A stretch of DNA of 64,000 nt from Undaria pinnatifida. Taxonomy: Eukaryota; Sar; Phaeophyceae; Laminariales; Alariaceae. The notes under the pieces are model-generated. The model was not told the origin of the DNA. It saw only the letters and a program-made list of their open reading frames with translations, and ran no database searches. Location: the NCBI GenBank assembly GCA_012845835.1, contig JABAKD010000014.1:2525984-2589983 (forward strand), in the 5' to 3' direction. Below are positions 11,680 to 21,497 of the stretch, in pieces. The first letter of the stretch is position 1, and each line of letters opens with the position of its first letter. A program made the translations under genes and the position numbers.

Positions 11680-11796
11680 CGCCTTAAGGCCGAGCTTGGA
11701 CCGTCCCGATCGGTAGTGCCCGAGAGAAAAATGCCGGGCCCGATCACGGACTACATCCTGCGGCAACTGCACGAACGCCGGCAAGGAATCGTTAAC
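11680..11796 (+). pseudogene. Partial copy of the RWP-RK exon (3' half)
   Basis: A 117-bp segment matches the last 114 bp of the RWP-RK exon. It is identical for CGCCTTAAGGCCGAGCTTGG and the following CCGTCCCGAT, divergent in the middle, then the same again up to GGAATCGTTAAC. The 3-bp length difference keeps the frame, and the peptide stays similar (RLKAELGPSR ... RRQGIVN). No AG acceptor stands directly before it and no GT donor follows GTTAAC, so it is probably not spliced as the original is. It may be a decayed tandem copy or an alternative exon. Confidence 0.7.
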
Positions 11797-11850
11797 CCGT
11801 TTGAGACCAAGGATCAGAGGGAAAAATTGACGATTGCGGCCTCGACCGCC

Positions 11851-12133
11851 GAGTCGTTCTACGATACTAGACCTCCCCCCCCCCAACTGTCCTTGAACGA
11901 AACCGGCGGTTTTGGCACGGGCTCCCGGCCGTATCTCCTTGAAACACGGCGCCTCTTGCTTGCCACTCGCCACTCCGACGTCATCGTTCGACGCTCCTTT
12001 GTAAGCAAGAAAAACGTGTTCACATATATTATGTTCACGGCGTCCTTCCTCGTGTCAAGCAGTCATGAAATGTTCGTTAAAGAAGATCACAGGGTTATTT
12101 TTGGGAGGGGGGGGGGCTATGAATGGTAGGATC
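11851..12133 (+). mobile_element. MITE family B, copy 4
   Basis: Starts GAGTCGTTCTACGATACTAG with a C-run. It carries GGCTCCCGGCCGTATCTCCT and AAGCAGTCATGAAATGTTCG and ends in a G-run. It lies about 55 bp after the copied RWP-RK exon. Confidence 0.65.
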
Positions 12134-12442
12134 AGACCACTGCTACCGGAGACTGGCGATGATCAAGTTGGTGTCAGAACGACGACGCCAACAATGCAGA
12201 GAGCGGTACGGGACGGACGCAGGCAGCCTAATCCTACTCGTACCGCTGCGCGCTCACGCGGGACACTGGTGGTGGACGATTGATTGGAAATGTCGCAATA
12301 ATCGTTGAGTTCTGAAAAAAATGGTCCTGACACACATACGGATCCCGCGCTCGCGCTATACACACTGGTCGACGCTTGAAACTGTCGCGATCGTCGAACT
12401 CTGGAAGATTTGGTCCTTGCACGCGGACTTCCAAAGGAACAT

Positions 12443-12566
12443 CATGTCAATCTAACAAAATGCCAAACAGAAGACCACTACGCATGCGAAATTATGTTCG
12501 ACATCATGTCGATCTAACAAAATGCCAAACAGAAGACCACAACGCATGCGAACTCATGTTCGTAAC
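12443..12566 (+). repeat. 62-bp tandem duplication
   Basis: A unit with ATCATGTC.ATCTAACAAAA, CCAAACAGAAGACCAC and CGCATGCGAA occurs twice head to tail with a few substitutions. Confidence 0.85.
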
Positions 12567-12710
12567 GTACAGAGTAAACCTCAGCTGCGCGCTGGCAGTG
12601 TACTCGTAGGAGGTGGGCGGAGGCCATCGCCTATACCGTGCGCCACCATCCAAACCAAGGATACCATCAAGAGCCCCGAAAAGGAAATTGACGCACTTAA
12701 TTTTGTAAAG

Positions 12711-13104
12711 CGTACTAGGAAGAAGTTGGTAGCGTAAATATTTACGCGTCAATACGTACTGGGAAGCAGTCGGTAGCGTAAATATTTACGCGTCAATACG
12801 TACTGGGAAGCAGTCGGTAGCGTAAATATTTACGCGTCAATACGTACTGGGAAGCAGTCGGTAGCGTAAATATTTACGCGTCAATACGTACTGGGAAGCA
12901 GTCGGTAGCGTAAATATTTACGCGTCAATACGTACTGGGAAGCAGTCGGTAGCGTAAATATTTACGCGTCAATACGTACTGGGAAGCAGTCGGTAGCGTA
13001 AATATTTACGCGTCAATACATACTGGGAAGCAGTCGGTAGCGTAAATATTTACGCGTCAATACGTACTAGGAAGCAGTCGGTAGCGTAAATATTTACGCG
13101 TCAA
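12711..13104 (+). repeat. 44-bp satellite, nine units, each with a 16-bp palindrome
   Basis: Nine head-to-tail units with an exact 44-bp period. Each contains the perfect palindrome GCGTAAATATTTACGC, then GTCAATACGTACTGGGAAGC. The first unit is the most divergent and the inner ones are nearly identical, which points to recent homogenisation. The units abut with no variable spacers, so this is not a CRISPR array. Confidence 0.95.
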
Positions 13105-13611
13105 GTATTCAATTTGCCTTTCGACGCGAGGTGCATGGGGTTAGTTATTGTCAACGATTAACCGAAAAAACGTTGCGGAAAAAACGAAAAATGTAGAAGA
13201 CATGAAAAATAAAAAGCGCAAAAACAATGCAGTTCGTAGGAGTGGGCGGGATTGCCACAATTTTGCGTTCCGAGCAACGCGTCATCCCGATACAAGGCGC
13301 GGTCAAGGTCGTGTTGTTCGCGTGACTTGAGGAATTTTTTTGCTCAATGACCTGGAACGAAAAAGGCGCCCCCTCTCCCAATAAAGGAAGGCGGTCGTGT
13401 TGCTCTCGCGCACCCACCGCCTTAGTGAGTGACCCAAACTGTGCATCCAACGACCAACAAGCACGATATACTCGTATAGATTTTGATTAAAAATAAAACA
13501 TTTTTGGTCGATCTCACAGCTGAAGCGTAGTTTTCATTTTTTATAATATAGATGTGCGTCCATATCATATACATATATAGACTACATACTGAGCGTTTTT
13601 ACAATATATAT
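13105..13611. other. No gene recognised
   Basis: A/T-rich flank of the satellite with short frames. A fragment of the foldback repeat (GATCTCACAGCTG) appears near 13.51 kb. Confidence 0.45.
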
Positions 13612-14226
13612 CGAGTTTCCCCGCCCGCCTCCCCCCCCCCCCCCCGGCTCCCTCTCGTTCAAACGCAGGCCCCCATGCCCTTAAAAACTCCGCCCTCCCC
13701 TCACCGGTTATACGACCCACAGGATAGACTTACTTGATAAACTGGTGCATTTTCTTCCACAGCTGTCAGATTTGTTCCCCTCAAGAACGGGTTTTATAAT
13801 TTCCGCGCACAGACTGACTGACATCACCCTGTTGACCCTGATAGCTACACCGTAGTTGCCAGGGGAGTCGCCGACCTATATTCTTAATGAGGACACACCC
13901 AGAAATACACGCGATCGGAGTATCACACACAGCTTGTAACGATGAGTTTCGACAAAATCTTCGATCTCACAGCTGGAGGGTATTTTCAATTTTAGAATAT
14001 AGACTATACGTATTCAAAAAAATAAAAAAATACACTTCATCAGCTGTGAGATCAACCAAAAAGTTTTCTTCATCAAAACTTAGCTATGCAAGCTGCGTGT
14101 GGTACTTCGATCGCGCGTGTTACGGGCCCTCGTGAAGGATACAACTGGTCGGTGACTTCCCTGCTAATGACAGGGCCAACAAGACTAAGACGTTCAACCT
14201 TCTTCTGCGCACGGAAACTGTATAAT
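13612..14226. repeat. Foldback repeat, copy 2, with both arms
   Basis: The left arm (about 13.66-14.00 kb, plus) matches copy 1, ending in GATGAGTTTCGACAAAATCT and CTCACAGCTGG. The right arm (14,036-14,226) is the same sequence inverted. The arms are separated by an A/T-rich centre of about 50 bp, so the element is a long imperfect inverted repeat. No protein frame is supported. Confidence 0.65.
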
Positions 14227-14251
14227 ATATAGTGTATATATATCACACTTT

Positions 14252-14544
14252 TACTTTCCAGCTTCTGGAGAAGCCGTGGTCACAGGTGTCGTCCCTTCTC
14301 CCCCCCGGTTCTTACCTTCAATTTTTATCGCGCATAGGGTTCAGCAATCCCACTGCTCGTCGATTTTTCATCGAGTGTTGCCAACTCACGCTCTCGCGCT
14401 TTCCGCAGGTCAATCTGTGCACAAAAAAAAGTCCCCACGAAATTATACGAGTATGCACTACTCGGGGGTCGGGGGGATTCGAACTCACGAAACTGACCTA
14501 TATCGGGCTCGAGGGTAACCTGATACGCCACCGGGGCGACCGGG
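14252..14544 (-). mobile_element. tRNA-derived SINE, copy 2
   Basis: Reverse complement of the 7.92-kb unit. The B box reads GGATTCGAACTC on the plus strand and the A box CCTGATACGCCA. Both ends match the other copies, so it is about full length. Confidence 0.75.
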
Positions 14545-14970
14545 TGCTTATGTCTTCCTGGCCCTACCCCCTCCAGCCAACAGGGCTAAGTCCCCCTCCC
14601 CACATATGCACTTCCGAAGAGGCGTCAAACGATAATCTGCTGTCCAAATAAACAGCTGGTATATCATGATTGTCCCTCCCTGTCTGTGCTGTCTCTGCCT
14701 CTACTGGATGCGTGGCAATCACAGACTTGAGCCAATGTGGGCTATCTATGACGGCTGTAATTTGTATGTTTTCAGTAACCGTCATATCATAGATAGGCTA
14801 TTGTATACCAGGTATACAGGAACAGCGTTCTCCCTTCTTCGTATCTGTCCACAATCCACAAACAAACACGCGAAAAAGGCCAGAGAAGCCAGTGCGCAGT
14901 TCAGTCGTTGCCCGAGGTGATGCCGCATGTTCTCACATTCACGAAGGAATCCGTGCGTATTATTAGCAAG
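14545..14970. other. No gene recognised
   Basis: Short frames only. A small inverted ATAGATAGGC/GCTATCTATG pair lies near 14.73-14.80 kb. Confidence 0.45.
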
Positions 14971-15154
14971 TACAGTACGTGGCCCTATATAGTGCGGGTC
15001 ATATAGTGCGGGTTTCCGATATTGTGCGGGTGAAATCGTTTCGCACAATATAGACCCCTCTATAGTGGCCGGTTTTTATGTAGTGCGGGTGCCCGGTATA
15101 GTGCGGGTAAATTTTCGTGACACATACCCGCACTATATTGCGCCACCTACTGTA
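14971..15154. mobile_element. MITE family C (Tigger/pogo-like), copy 1
   Basis: A 184-bp unit bounded by TA. The left end reads TACAGTACGTGGCCCTATAT and the right end is its near-perfect complement (GCCACCTACTGTA), giving inverted repeats of nearly 30 bp. TA target duplications and a CAGT start are what pogo/Tigger elements show. TAGTGCGGGT recurs inside. No transposase. Confidence 0.8.
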
Positions 15155-16185
15155 TGTATCAGGTAGCAATTGTCGTATGTATGCTTGCACGTACGTACAT
15201 GGTAGGGGTGTGTCCAGATATTTTACCCGCACTATAGCGGGCACCTGCACTACTCATAAGAGTCCCTCAATAGTGCAGGATGAGGCACTATTGAGGTTTT
15301 GGAATATCCCTCAATAGTGCAGGATAAGGCACTCTTTGACGTCATGGTGTGGCCTTCACGCTTTGTGGGGCTAACAGCGTACGAAAAGGATCGAAATTGT
15401 GTGGTAATAGTGGCCGAAGCTAAATCTTAACATGTTAAGTCCTCGTTGCCTTTCTTCGATGTTGCAAGACAGAAAAAGACAAAACAGAAGAAGAAACGCG
15501 ACAGGAAGCGCACCGCAAAAAAACGAGCAACCATGTACTACTGCCCCCCGCCCTCATCACGTGGTTGGTGACAAAACTCTCATCCATCAACTTGAGAATC
15601 TCAAGCTTCGCGTTGTTGTCTGGCCGCCCTCGAGAACCAGAACCCTTCTCACTCCCCCCCCGTCGTTTTCTTCGGGCGTTTAGATGGTCCCGCCCCAGCA
15701 CTCTCAGCTGGTGTCGCTATGCGCTTGCCAGCCTCGGCGACGCACGTGCTGCAGAAGATGCACTTCGTTTCGTGGTCGTCAAATATGCTGCCGCAGTTAC
15801 AGTGGAGCCGCCCGCCACAACCTCCCTGACAGACGTGGCCATGAGGGGTTTGCGTCGTTCTGTCTCGTTGATGGCACAGTTCCCCGTCCGCACAAGGGTA
15901 TGGTGCGCCTCTGCGCTGCGTAGAGAGAGCCATTCGGGTCTGCAGCAGCACGTGTACCCTCGTTTCTGTGTTGCGTCTGTCCTCTGTTTATCTGTCTGTC
16001 CGTGTGTGTGTCCAACCTACACTCCTGCGGGGCACCGCGATGCCTGACCTGCACTATAGCGGGATGTGCCTCAATAGTGCAGGTCCTGCACTATTGAGGG
16101 CGCTGTCTGTGTCCAGAGATTTTACCTGCACTATACCGGGCATCTGCACTTTTCAACCTGCACTATAGAGGGCCCAGTTCTGTAT
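15155..16185. mobile_element. DNA-transposon remnant with TAGTGCAGG arms
   Basis: Arms rich in CAATAGTGCAGG and CCTGCACTATAG lie at 15.22-15.34 and 16.04-16.18 kb in opposite senses. The outer right end (GAGGGCCCAGTTCTGTA) resembles the family-C ends. Between the arms lies a Cys/His-rich minus-strand frame. It looks like a larger, decayed relative of the family-C MITEs, possibly derived from a source element. No DDE catalytic domain is visible. Confidence 0.5.
15649..15951 (-). CDS. Cys/His-rich zinc-cluster polypeptide, probably transposon-derived
   Basis: A 100-codon frame. Its first half holds a cysteine and histidine series: CADGELC, then HGHVCQGGC, then LHCNCG, then CIFCSTC. This could bind two zinc ions. 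A basic, Pro-rich tail with SKRPKK follows. I do not recognise a named domain. Similar short zinc clusters occur at the C-termini of some DNA transposases, and the frame lies between transposon-like arms, so I infer a transposon origin. It may be one exon of a longer frame. A neighbouring minus-strand frame (15,435-15,701) contains a Leu-rich segment (LEILKLMDES) but its relation is unclear. A host zinc-finger gene is the alternative. Confidence 0.35.
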   Translation of the reverse strand: MLLQTRMALSTQRRGAPYPCADGELCHQRDRTTQTPHGHVCQGGCGGRLHCNCGSIFDDHETKCIFCSTCVAEAGKRIATPAESAGAGPSKRPKKTTGGE

Positions 16186-16189
16186 GTAT

Positions 16190-16860
16190 TCTATATATGT
16201 TAAATATTTATAGTATATATGCAAAGAAAGACGAGTTTCGACAATAATATCTTCGATCTCACAGCTAGCTGGAGTGCATTTTTATTTTTGTAATATCGTA
16301 ATCTTCGATCTCACAGCTGGAGCGTATTTTTATTTTTATAATACTCCGAGTATAATTTTTTATAATTTAAAAAAATATATGTTTGTGTTTCGGGAAAATC
16401 TTCGATACACAGCTGGATGGAGTGCGTTTTTATTTTCATAAGATAAATATATATATACTTGTTTCGGGAAAATCTTCGATCTCACAGCTTTGTGCACTCC
16501 ATCCAGCTGTGAGATCGAAGATTTTGTCGAAACGGATTAAAATGCACTTCATCCAGGTGTGAGATCGAAGATTTTGTCGAAACAAATATATATTTTTTAT
16601 ACTATAACAAAATGAAAATGCACCCCTTCCAGCTGTGAGGTCGAAGATTTTGTCGAAACAAATATATTTTTTATATTAAAAAAAAAAAATGCACTCCATC
16701 CAGCTGTGAGATCGAAGATTTTGCCGAAACAAATATATGTATATTTTAATTATAAAAAATTAAATTACAAAAATAAAAATACACTCCAGCTGTGAGATCG
16801 AAGATTTTGTCGAAACTCATATTTGCAAGCTGTGTGTGATACTCCGATCGAGCGTATATA
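16190..16860. repeat. Head-to-head array of foldback-repeat monomers
   Basis: Several monomers containing ATCTTCGATCTCACAGCTGG point right from 16.22 to 16.49 kb. About five more point left from 16.50 to 16.82 kb, separated by A/T-rich spacers of varying length. The switch is near 16,495. The inverted half runs out into the usual GATACTCCGATCG arm. It is an expanded version of the 13.6-14.2-kb element. Confidence 0.8.
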
Positions 16861-17086
16861 CAGGTATGGCGGCTCCCGATGTGCAGATCGGCGCAAAACC
16901 ACGTGTGTGTGATGCCCAGGCCTAACCCCAACCCTAGCCGCACGCAGCCCTTCGGGGGATCGAGGTCGGTACGAGGTCGGGAGGGGCAGTCCCGCCATAC
17001 AATTATCGGTACATGGACGTCACGCGCACATTGCATCTGAAAAACCTTACAAGTCACGTGCGATTGTATTCATAGCTGGGATGATA

Positions 17087-17380
17087 TATACCGGTCGCCC
17101 CGGTGGCGTATCAGGTTATTATCCTCGAGCCTGCTATAATAGGTCAGTTTCGTGAGTTCGAGCTCCGCCGAGTGCATACTCGAATAAATTCGTTGGGACT
17201 TTTTCTTGTGCCCAAATTGACTCGCGGAAAGCGCGAGAGCGTGAGTTAGCAACACTCGATGAAAAATCGACGAGCAGTGGGATTGCTGAACCTTATGCGC
17301 GATAAAAATTGAAGGCAAGAACCGGGGGGAAGACGGGACGAGACTTGTGACCACGGCTTGACCAGAAGCTGGAAAGTAGG
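17087..17380 (+). mobile_element. tRNA-derived SINE, copy 3
   Basis: Full-length match to the other two copies: A-box-like TGGCGTATCAGG, then GAGTTCGAGCTCC (a weakened B box), a CGGAAAGCGCGAGAGCGTGA body and an AGAAGCTGGAAAGTAGG end. Confidence 0.75.
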
Positions 17381-17817
17381 AGTGATTAAAATAAAAATAT
17401 AAATTGAAAAAAAAAAAGCAAGAAGAGTGCGCGTCTAATACGTAAAATATGTTGTTTTTTTTCCTGCACGAAAAGTTACATCAATTTTTCATCATCACCA
17501 GCATGTTTTTACTTGGTGTTGGCACTTCCATGATGTTTTTGCTCGGTATTTATTTAGTAATACTCGCACGCCTTCGTATACAATGATAGGTTTAGAAAAA
17601 ATGGAGTGTTTTTTATAGTCCCTCTTAATAAGTCGCAATTAGATTTCTGAATGCAGTGACTACAGTACTTTTATTTTTATTGTGATTTTACTTAATGTCC
17701 CACCCGCCCCTCCCCGCGCGCGCGCCTGTTTGGGTGGTCGGCAGTCGGATATAAGTTGTTTTATGCTTTTACTTGCTGGTTTTTTAGTCTTCTTTCCCCC
17801 CCCCGCCGTCTAGGTAG
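17381..17817. other. No gene recognised
   Basis: A/T-rich stretch with an A-run directly after the SINE. No coding signal. Confidence 0.5.
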
Positions 17818-18000
17818 TACATTAGGTGGCCCTATATAGTGCGGGTCATATAGTGCGGGTGTCCGATACTGTGCGGGTGAAATCGTTTGGCACAATATAG
17901 ACCCTCTATAGTGGCCGGTTTTTATGTAGCGCGGGTGCCCGGTTTAGTGCGGGTAAATTTTCGTGACACATACCCGCACTATATAGGGCCACCTACTGTA
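17818..18000. mobile_element. MITE family C (Tigger/pogo-like), copy 2
   Basis: A 183-bp unit with ends TACATTAGGTGGCCCTATAT and the complement of TACAGTAGGTGGCCCTATAT. The interior is almost identical to copy 1, so both moved fairly recently. The flanking TA is consistent with TA target duplication. Confidence 0.85.
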
Positions 18001-21000
18001 ATCGAATTTTTTTTTGTTCGTGCTTTCACTTGGTTTTAGTGTACCCCCCCCCCTCTTTCTAGGTAGTAATCGGAAAAACATAAGGGTGTTGTTTCCGAGA
18101 TTTCTTTTTTTTCCCGGATATCCTATCTACGCATAATAAGTTGCCATCGATGACATCACGTTGATGACGGGCTCGTTGTTGCTGAGATCGACCTTGAAAC
18201 GATGCGCACGTTAATGGCCCCTTTATAGTGCCGGTACGTGCGAACCGGAAACATACATGCACTATAGCGGCAACCGCCGCTGTATTCTCCGCCTACTGCA
18301 ACTAATAGGGCTACGAATTGGCTGGCGGAAGACCAGCTAACTATCTGACTGCTAAGCAGCTGCTGCTGTATAGTTTACTCGTTGGCCGGCGTTAGCAGCC
18401 ATGTTATGATGTGCCTTGGGGATCCCTGAAGATATCATCCATAGAAGGGGCAGGCACAGGTGTATCTTTCGCTGACCAGCAGTCAGCTGAGGAAAACCCA
18501 GATGGATAGGATTATGAGTCATCTTGTTACAATTGCGCAAGGCTTGCTTGATTGGGTCAGGGTACAAGAGAAAGACCAGAGGGGTGGTGGGGTGGTGGCA
18601 GCTTGGTCCACGGCCGAGCTGCAAGAAGCGGCTCTCGTACCGGTGGCAAGGAATCTAACGCGTCATACCTGGTACCTGGCATGTATTATTATTCAAAACG
18701 TCATTGATTGGCAGCGTAAACTGCTTTATTATTGCCTGCCGTACGTAAATCACTGCAACAACGAACAGCAAAGCCTCGCGTGTCAGATGTTGCTTACGTG
18801 AAGTAGAATATAGACCAACTCAAATCACAGCCAATCACATTGAGTCCTAGTGCGCCTCTAACAAGAGCTATTATTATTGTTTTACTCGTTGTGCGATCGT
18901 GCCACCGTTTAATCACAGCGGGCCAGATCAAGCCGTGCCGCGAGACCGGGTGTTGTATACATGTGTACATGCGCACACAGATTACATGCTGACTACTGCT
19001 GTCTGTCGTGCTTAAGTTTGCATATATGCGTACCGTTTCCTGGGTCTCAACTACAGTTTCCGAGTCACGACAGTTTCCGAATAATAAAAATCAGAACTTA
19101 CTGACCAACAGGGATGGACGGTTGGTCTATTATTGCTCATACGAAGAGCGCATAGCACAGAAGGCACACTATAACACCAGCCCACCCTGAGTACTTGTAG
19201 ATGCGAGCTAATAAAGCCCCCCCCCTCCGGCCGAGGGCTCCACCCCACTGGAGGCGCCCCCGGAGGGCCCGCTGGAGGCGTCTCTGGAGGATCCGCTGCA
19301 GGCGTCGCCGAGGGCTAAAAATACGCGATTTGGCGACATTGTACGCCCAAAAGTATGTCAAACCGGCCAAGTTTAGTTTGATCTAGAACCAGGGACATTT
19401 CAAAGTTCGTCTCAGTTTTAGCAGACACCGTATGCATAGGAATGCACAAGAAATGTGGCCATCATGTCGTCCCCGTTTTGAGGGCCTATCCCTCGCTGGT
19501 GTTTGCATTGTATGGAAGCGCTATATATCAGTTTTTTTTGTCGTCGAGTGGCACGCAGTGGACCACCACCATTAAAAGAAGAACACGCACAAAAAAAGCG
19601 TACGTAGACCAGGATGTCTTCTACGACAGGAGCAAAAAAAGACTAGATGACTGACCATCGGCGATTCAAGAACGGCTCACTGTTGATCTAGTCAATCCCA
19701 TATCATACCGTCCGTCGTGTTGGGCGAGTCACCAACAAATACGCAATACCAACACCAATATGTGCTCTACTTCCAGGTTTACTTTCAGATCCTTAATATA
19801 TGGTCTTAATTATGGTCTTCGCTGAACAGTCACGCAGCTCAGCACATGGTATTCGCTGAACAGTCGCGCAGCTCAGCAGAGCGAGCATCGCTCAAACACC
19901 CGAGCCAGACAGCGGTGCTCATTTGCCATCCACTGGACACTGAAATATGCCAACGAGCGACATCCTTCGCACCGGCACAGTCGATGGCGATGGGTTGATG
20001 CGCCATATGATGAGTTGCAGACGGCCTCTCTGTGTGCACGCAGCGTGGTAATACTATTTGCAGAGGCCGAGAAATGCATACCAAACGAGCCAAGCAAGGA
20101 AACCCAAACGCGAAAATAGTTGGATGCTTAGCATCGCCTCAACTGACTACTAGGTAATACTTAGCCAATCAATATTGTGGGGAAAACTGAAAGAAAGGGC
20201 AACCCGACGAACAAACTCGCTAGCTGTCGACCTACTTACTATTAGCATAAGAAATCACAGCCCTATGGAGCAACCACTACTACTGGTTGTTCCCATCACG
20301 TCCCCAGAGTTTCGGCAGAGGACAACCGGCATTATACAGGGATATCTAATATGTTGCTGTTGTTGCTGATAGTCTCACGTTAATCACGAGCTTGTTGCCA
20401 GAATCTAGTCATTGGTCGGCTGTTAGTACGTGCGTGTTGTGTGTTGTCTTCACATCAGACCGTTCTTTCTACCCACCATTAGTACACTCCGTGTCCGTGG
20501 TGATTCTTCATCCTCTAGAGATATGCAAATTGTGTGGTCACAGACTGGCAAACAGAGAAAACAAAAAACAACCGCAGTTAATCAAGGCTAAGCAGGTGCA
20601 ATGCTACCGTAGTACACGGTATCATATATTAGACTACACCAAGTACTTTGGAAAAAGATCAGTTAGCTGAAGAAAAAAAAGCAACACTCAAGTGCCGAGA
20701 GCGCCTAGCAGCGTGCGTATCATATGTATGATAGGCGCCATTCGATGCGAGTCCACGAGGGAAGAAAAAGGATGAGCAACAAAAAACAAGGCGAAGAACG
20801 CACTCATATCACGGTGAAATGCGTTACCACTCACTGCTGTTACGTGCCACTATGGATGAGAAAAGGCGAATTACTGCTGAACTGCCCATCTGCCTTTTCG
20901 TCTTCAGTCTAGAGTGGTTGATACGAATATCATATATATACTTGTATGCGGTAGACGTTCACGCCTGTTGCCAGAGAATCAAGCTTTGATTGAAGTAGAT

Positions 21001-21296
21001 CTCAATTGCCCATAAAAAACGATTAAAAACGTACGGCCGAAGCATCATCAGGCAGCTTGCAAAGATGATAATCTGTTGGTTCTATAGCACTACCCACTGA
21101 TACACCTGAGTCACATGACCCAGTAGCTCAGTGGATGGTGCTATATGTAACCAATAAACCTGCTTTTATTCCTAGCTTTTTCCGTCCCTCAAGGGCGACC
21201 AATGCCAAGTGACGTAAGAATCTTCGCTTCGCCCTTCACAGCCCTTTGGTTAATATTTCTTTACCCGAAGCTGTTCTGGTATTAAAAAATGCTTCT
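18001..21296. other. Low-repeat stretch, no gene recognised
   Basis: This 3.3-kb stretch has fewer recognisable repeats than its surroundings and leads up to the Gln-rich exon, so it may hold undetected 5' exons or a promoter. Small items seen are a CACTATAGCGGCAACCG patch near 18.26 kb (family-D-like), a GGAGGCG-rich patch near 19.23-19.31 kb and a direct repeat of TCGCTGAACAGTC.CGCAGC near 19.82-19.88 kb. No frame shows a known domain. Confidence 0.4.
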
Positions 21297-21437
21297 CGTT
21301 CAAACGAGCCCCCCCCACGCGAGGGTCTAGGGCCATACGACTACGGCCATGCAAAGACTGACTACCCCCCCCCCCAAAAAAAAAAACGTCCTTCATAGTT
21401 GGCCCTGACACGAGCCCGCCAGCGAAAAACTCGGTTT
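21297..21437 (+). repeat. Decayed copy of the intron/exon junction of the next exon
   Basis: The segment CCTTCATAGTTGGCCCTGAC, with its upstream TTCAAACGAGCC and poly-C, matches the true acceptor region at about 21.44-21.55 kb (CTCACAGTTGGCCCTCGAGG, upstream ATACAAACGAATCC and poly-C). The copy lacks about 13 bp and then continues CGAGCCCGCCAGCGA against CGAGCACGTCGGCGA. A fragment of element X lies inside it. Confidence 0.6.
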
Positions 21438-21497
21438 TCCTCATACAAACGAATCCCCCCCTCCTCGCCTCCCCCGCCTAAAAAACGCCTCTCACAG

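Noticed and set aside
12711-13104. CRISPR-like regular array
   Set aside because: Units abut with no unique spacers, the context is eukaryotic, and no cas genes exist. It is a satellite.
21119-21180. tRNA-like GTAGCTCAGTGGATGG
   Set aside because: Only an A-box-like match; no B box, stems or anticodon arm follow.
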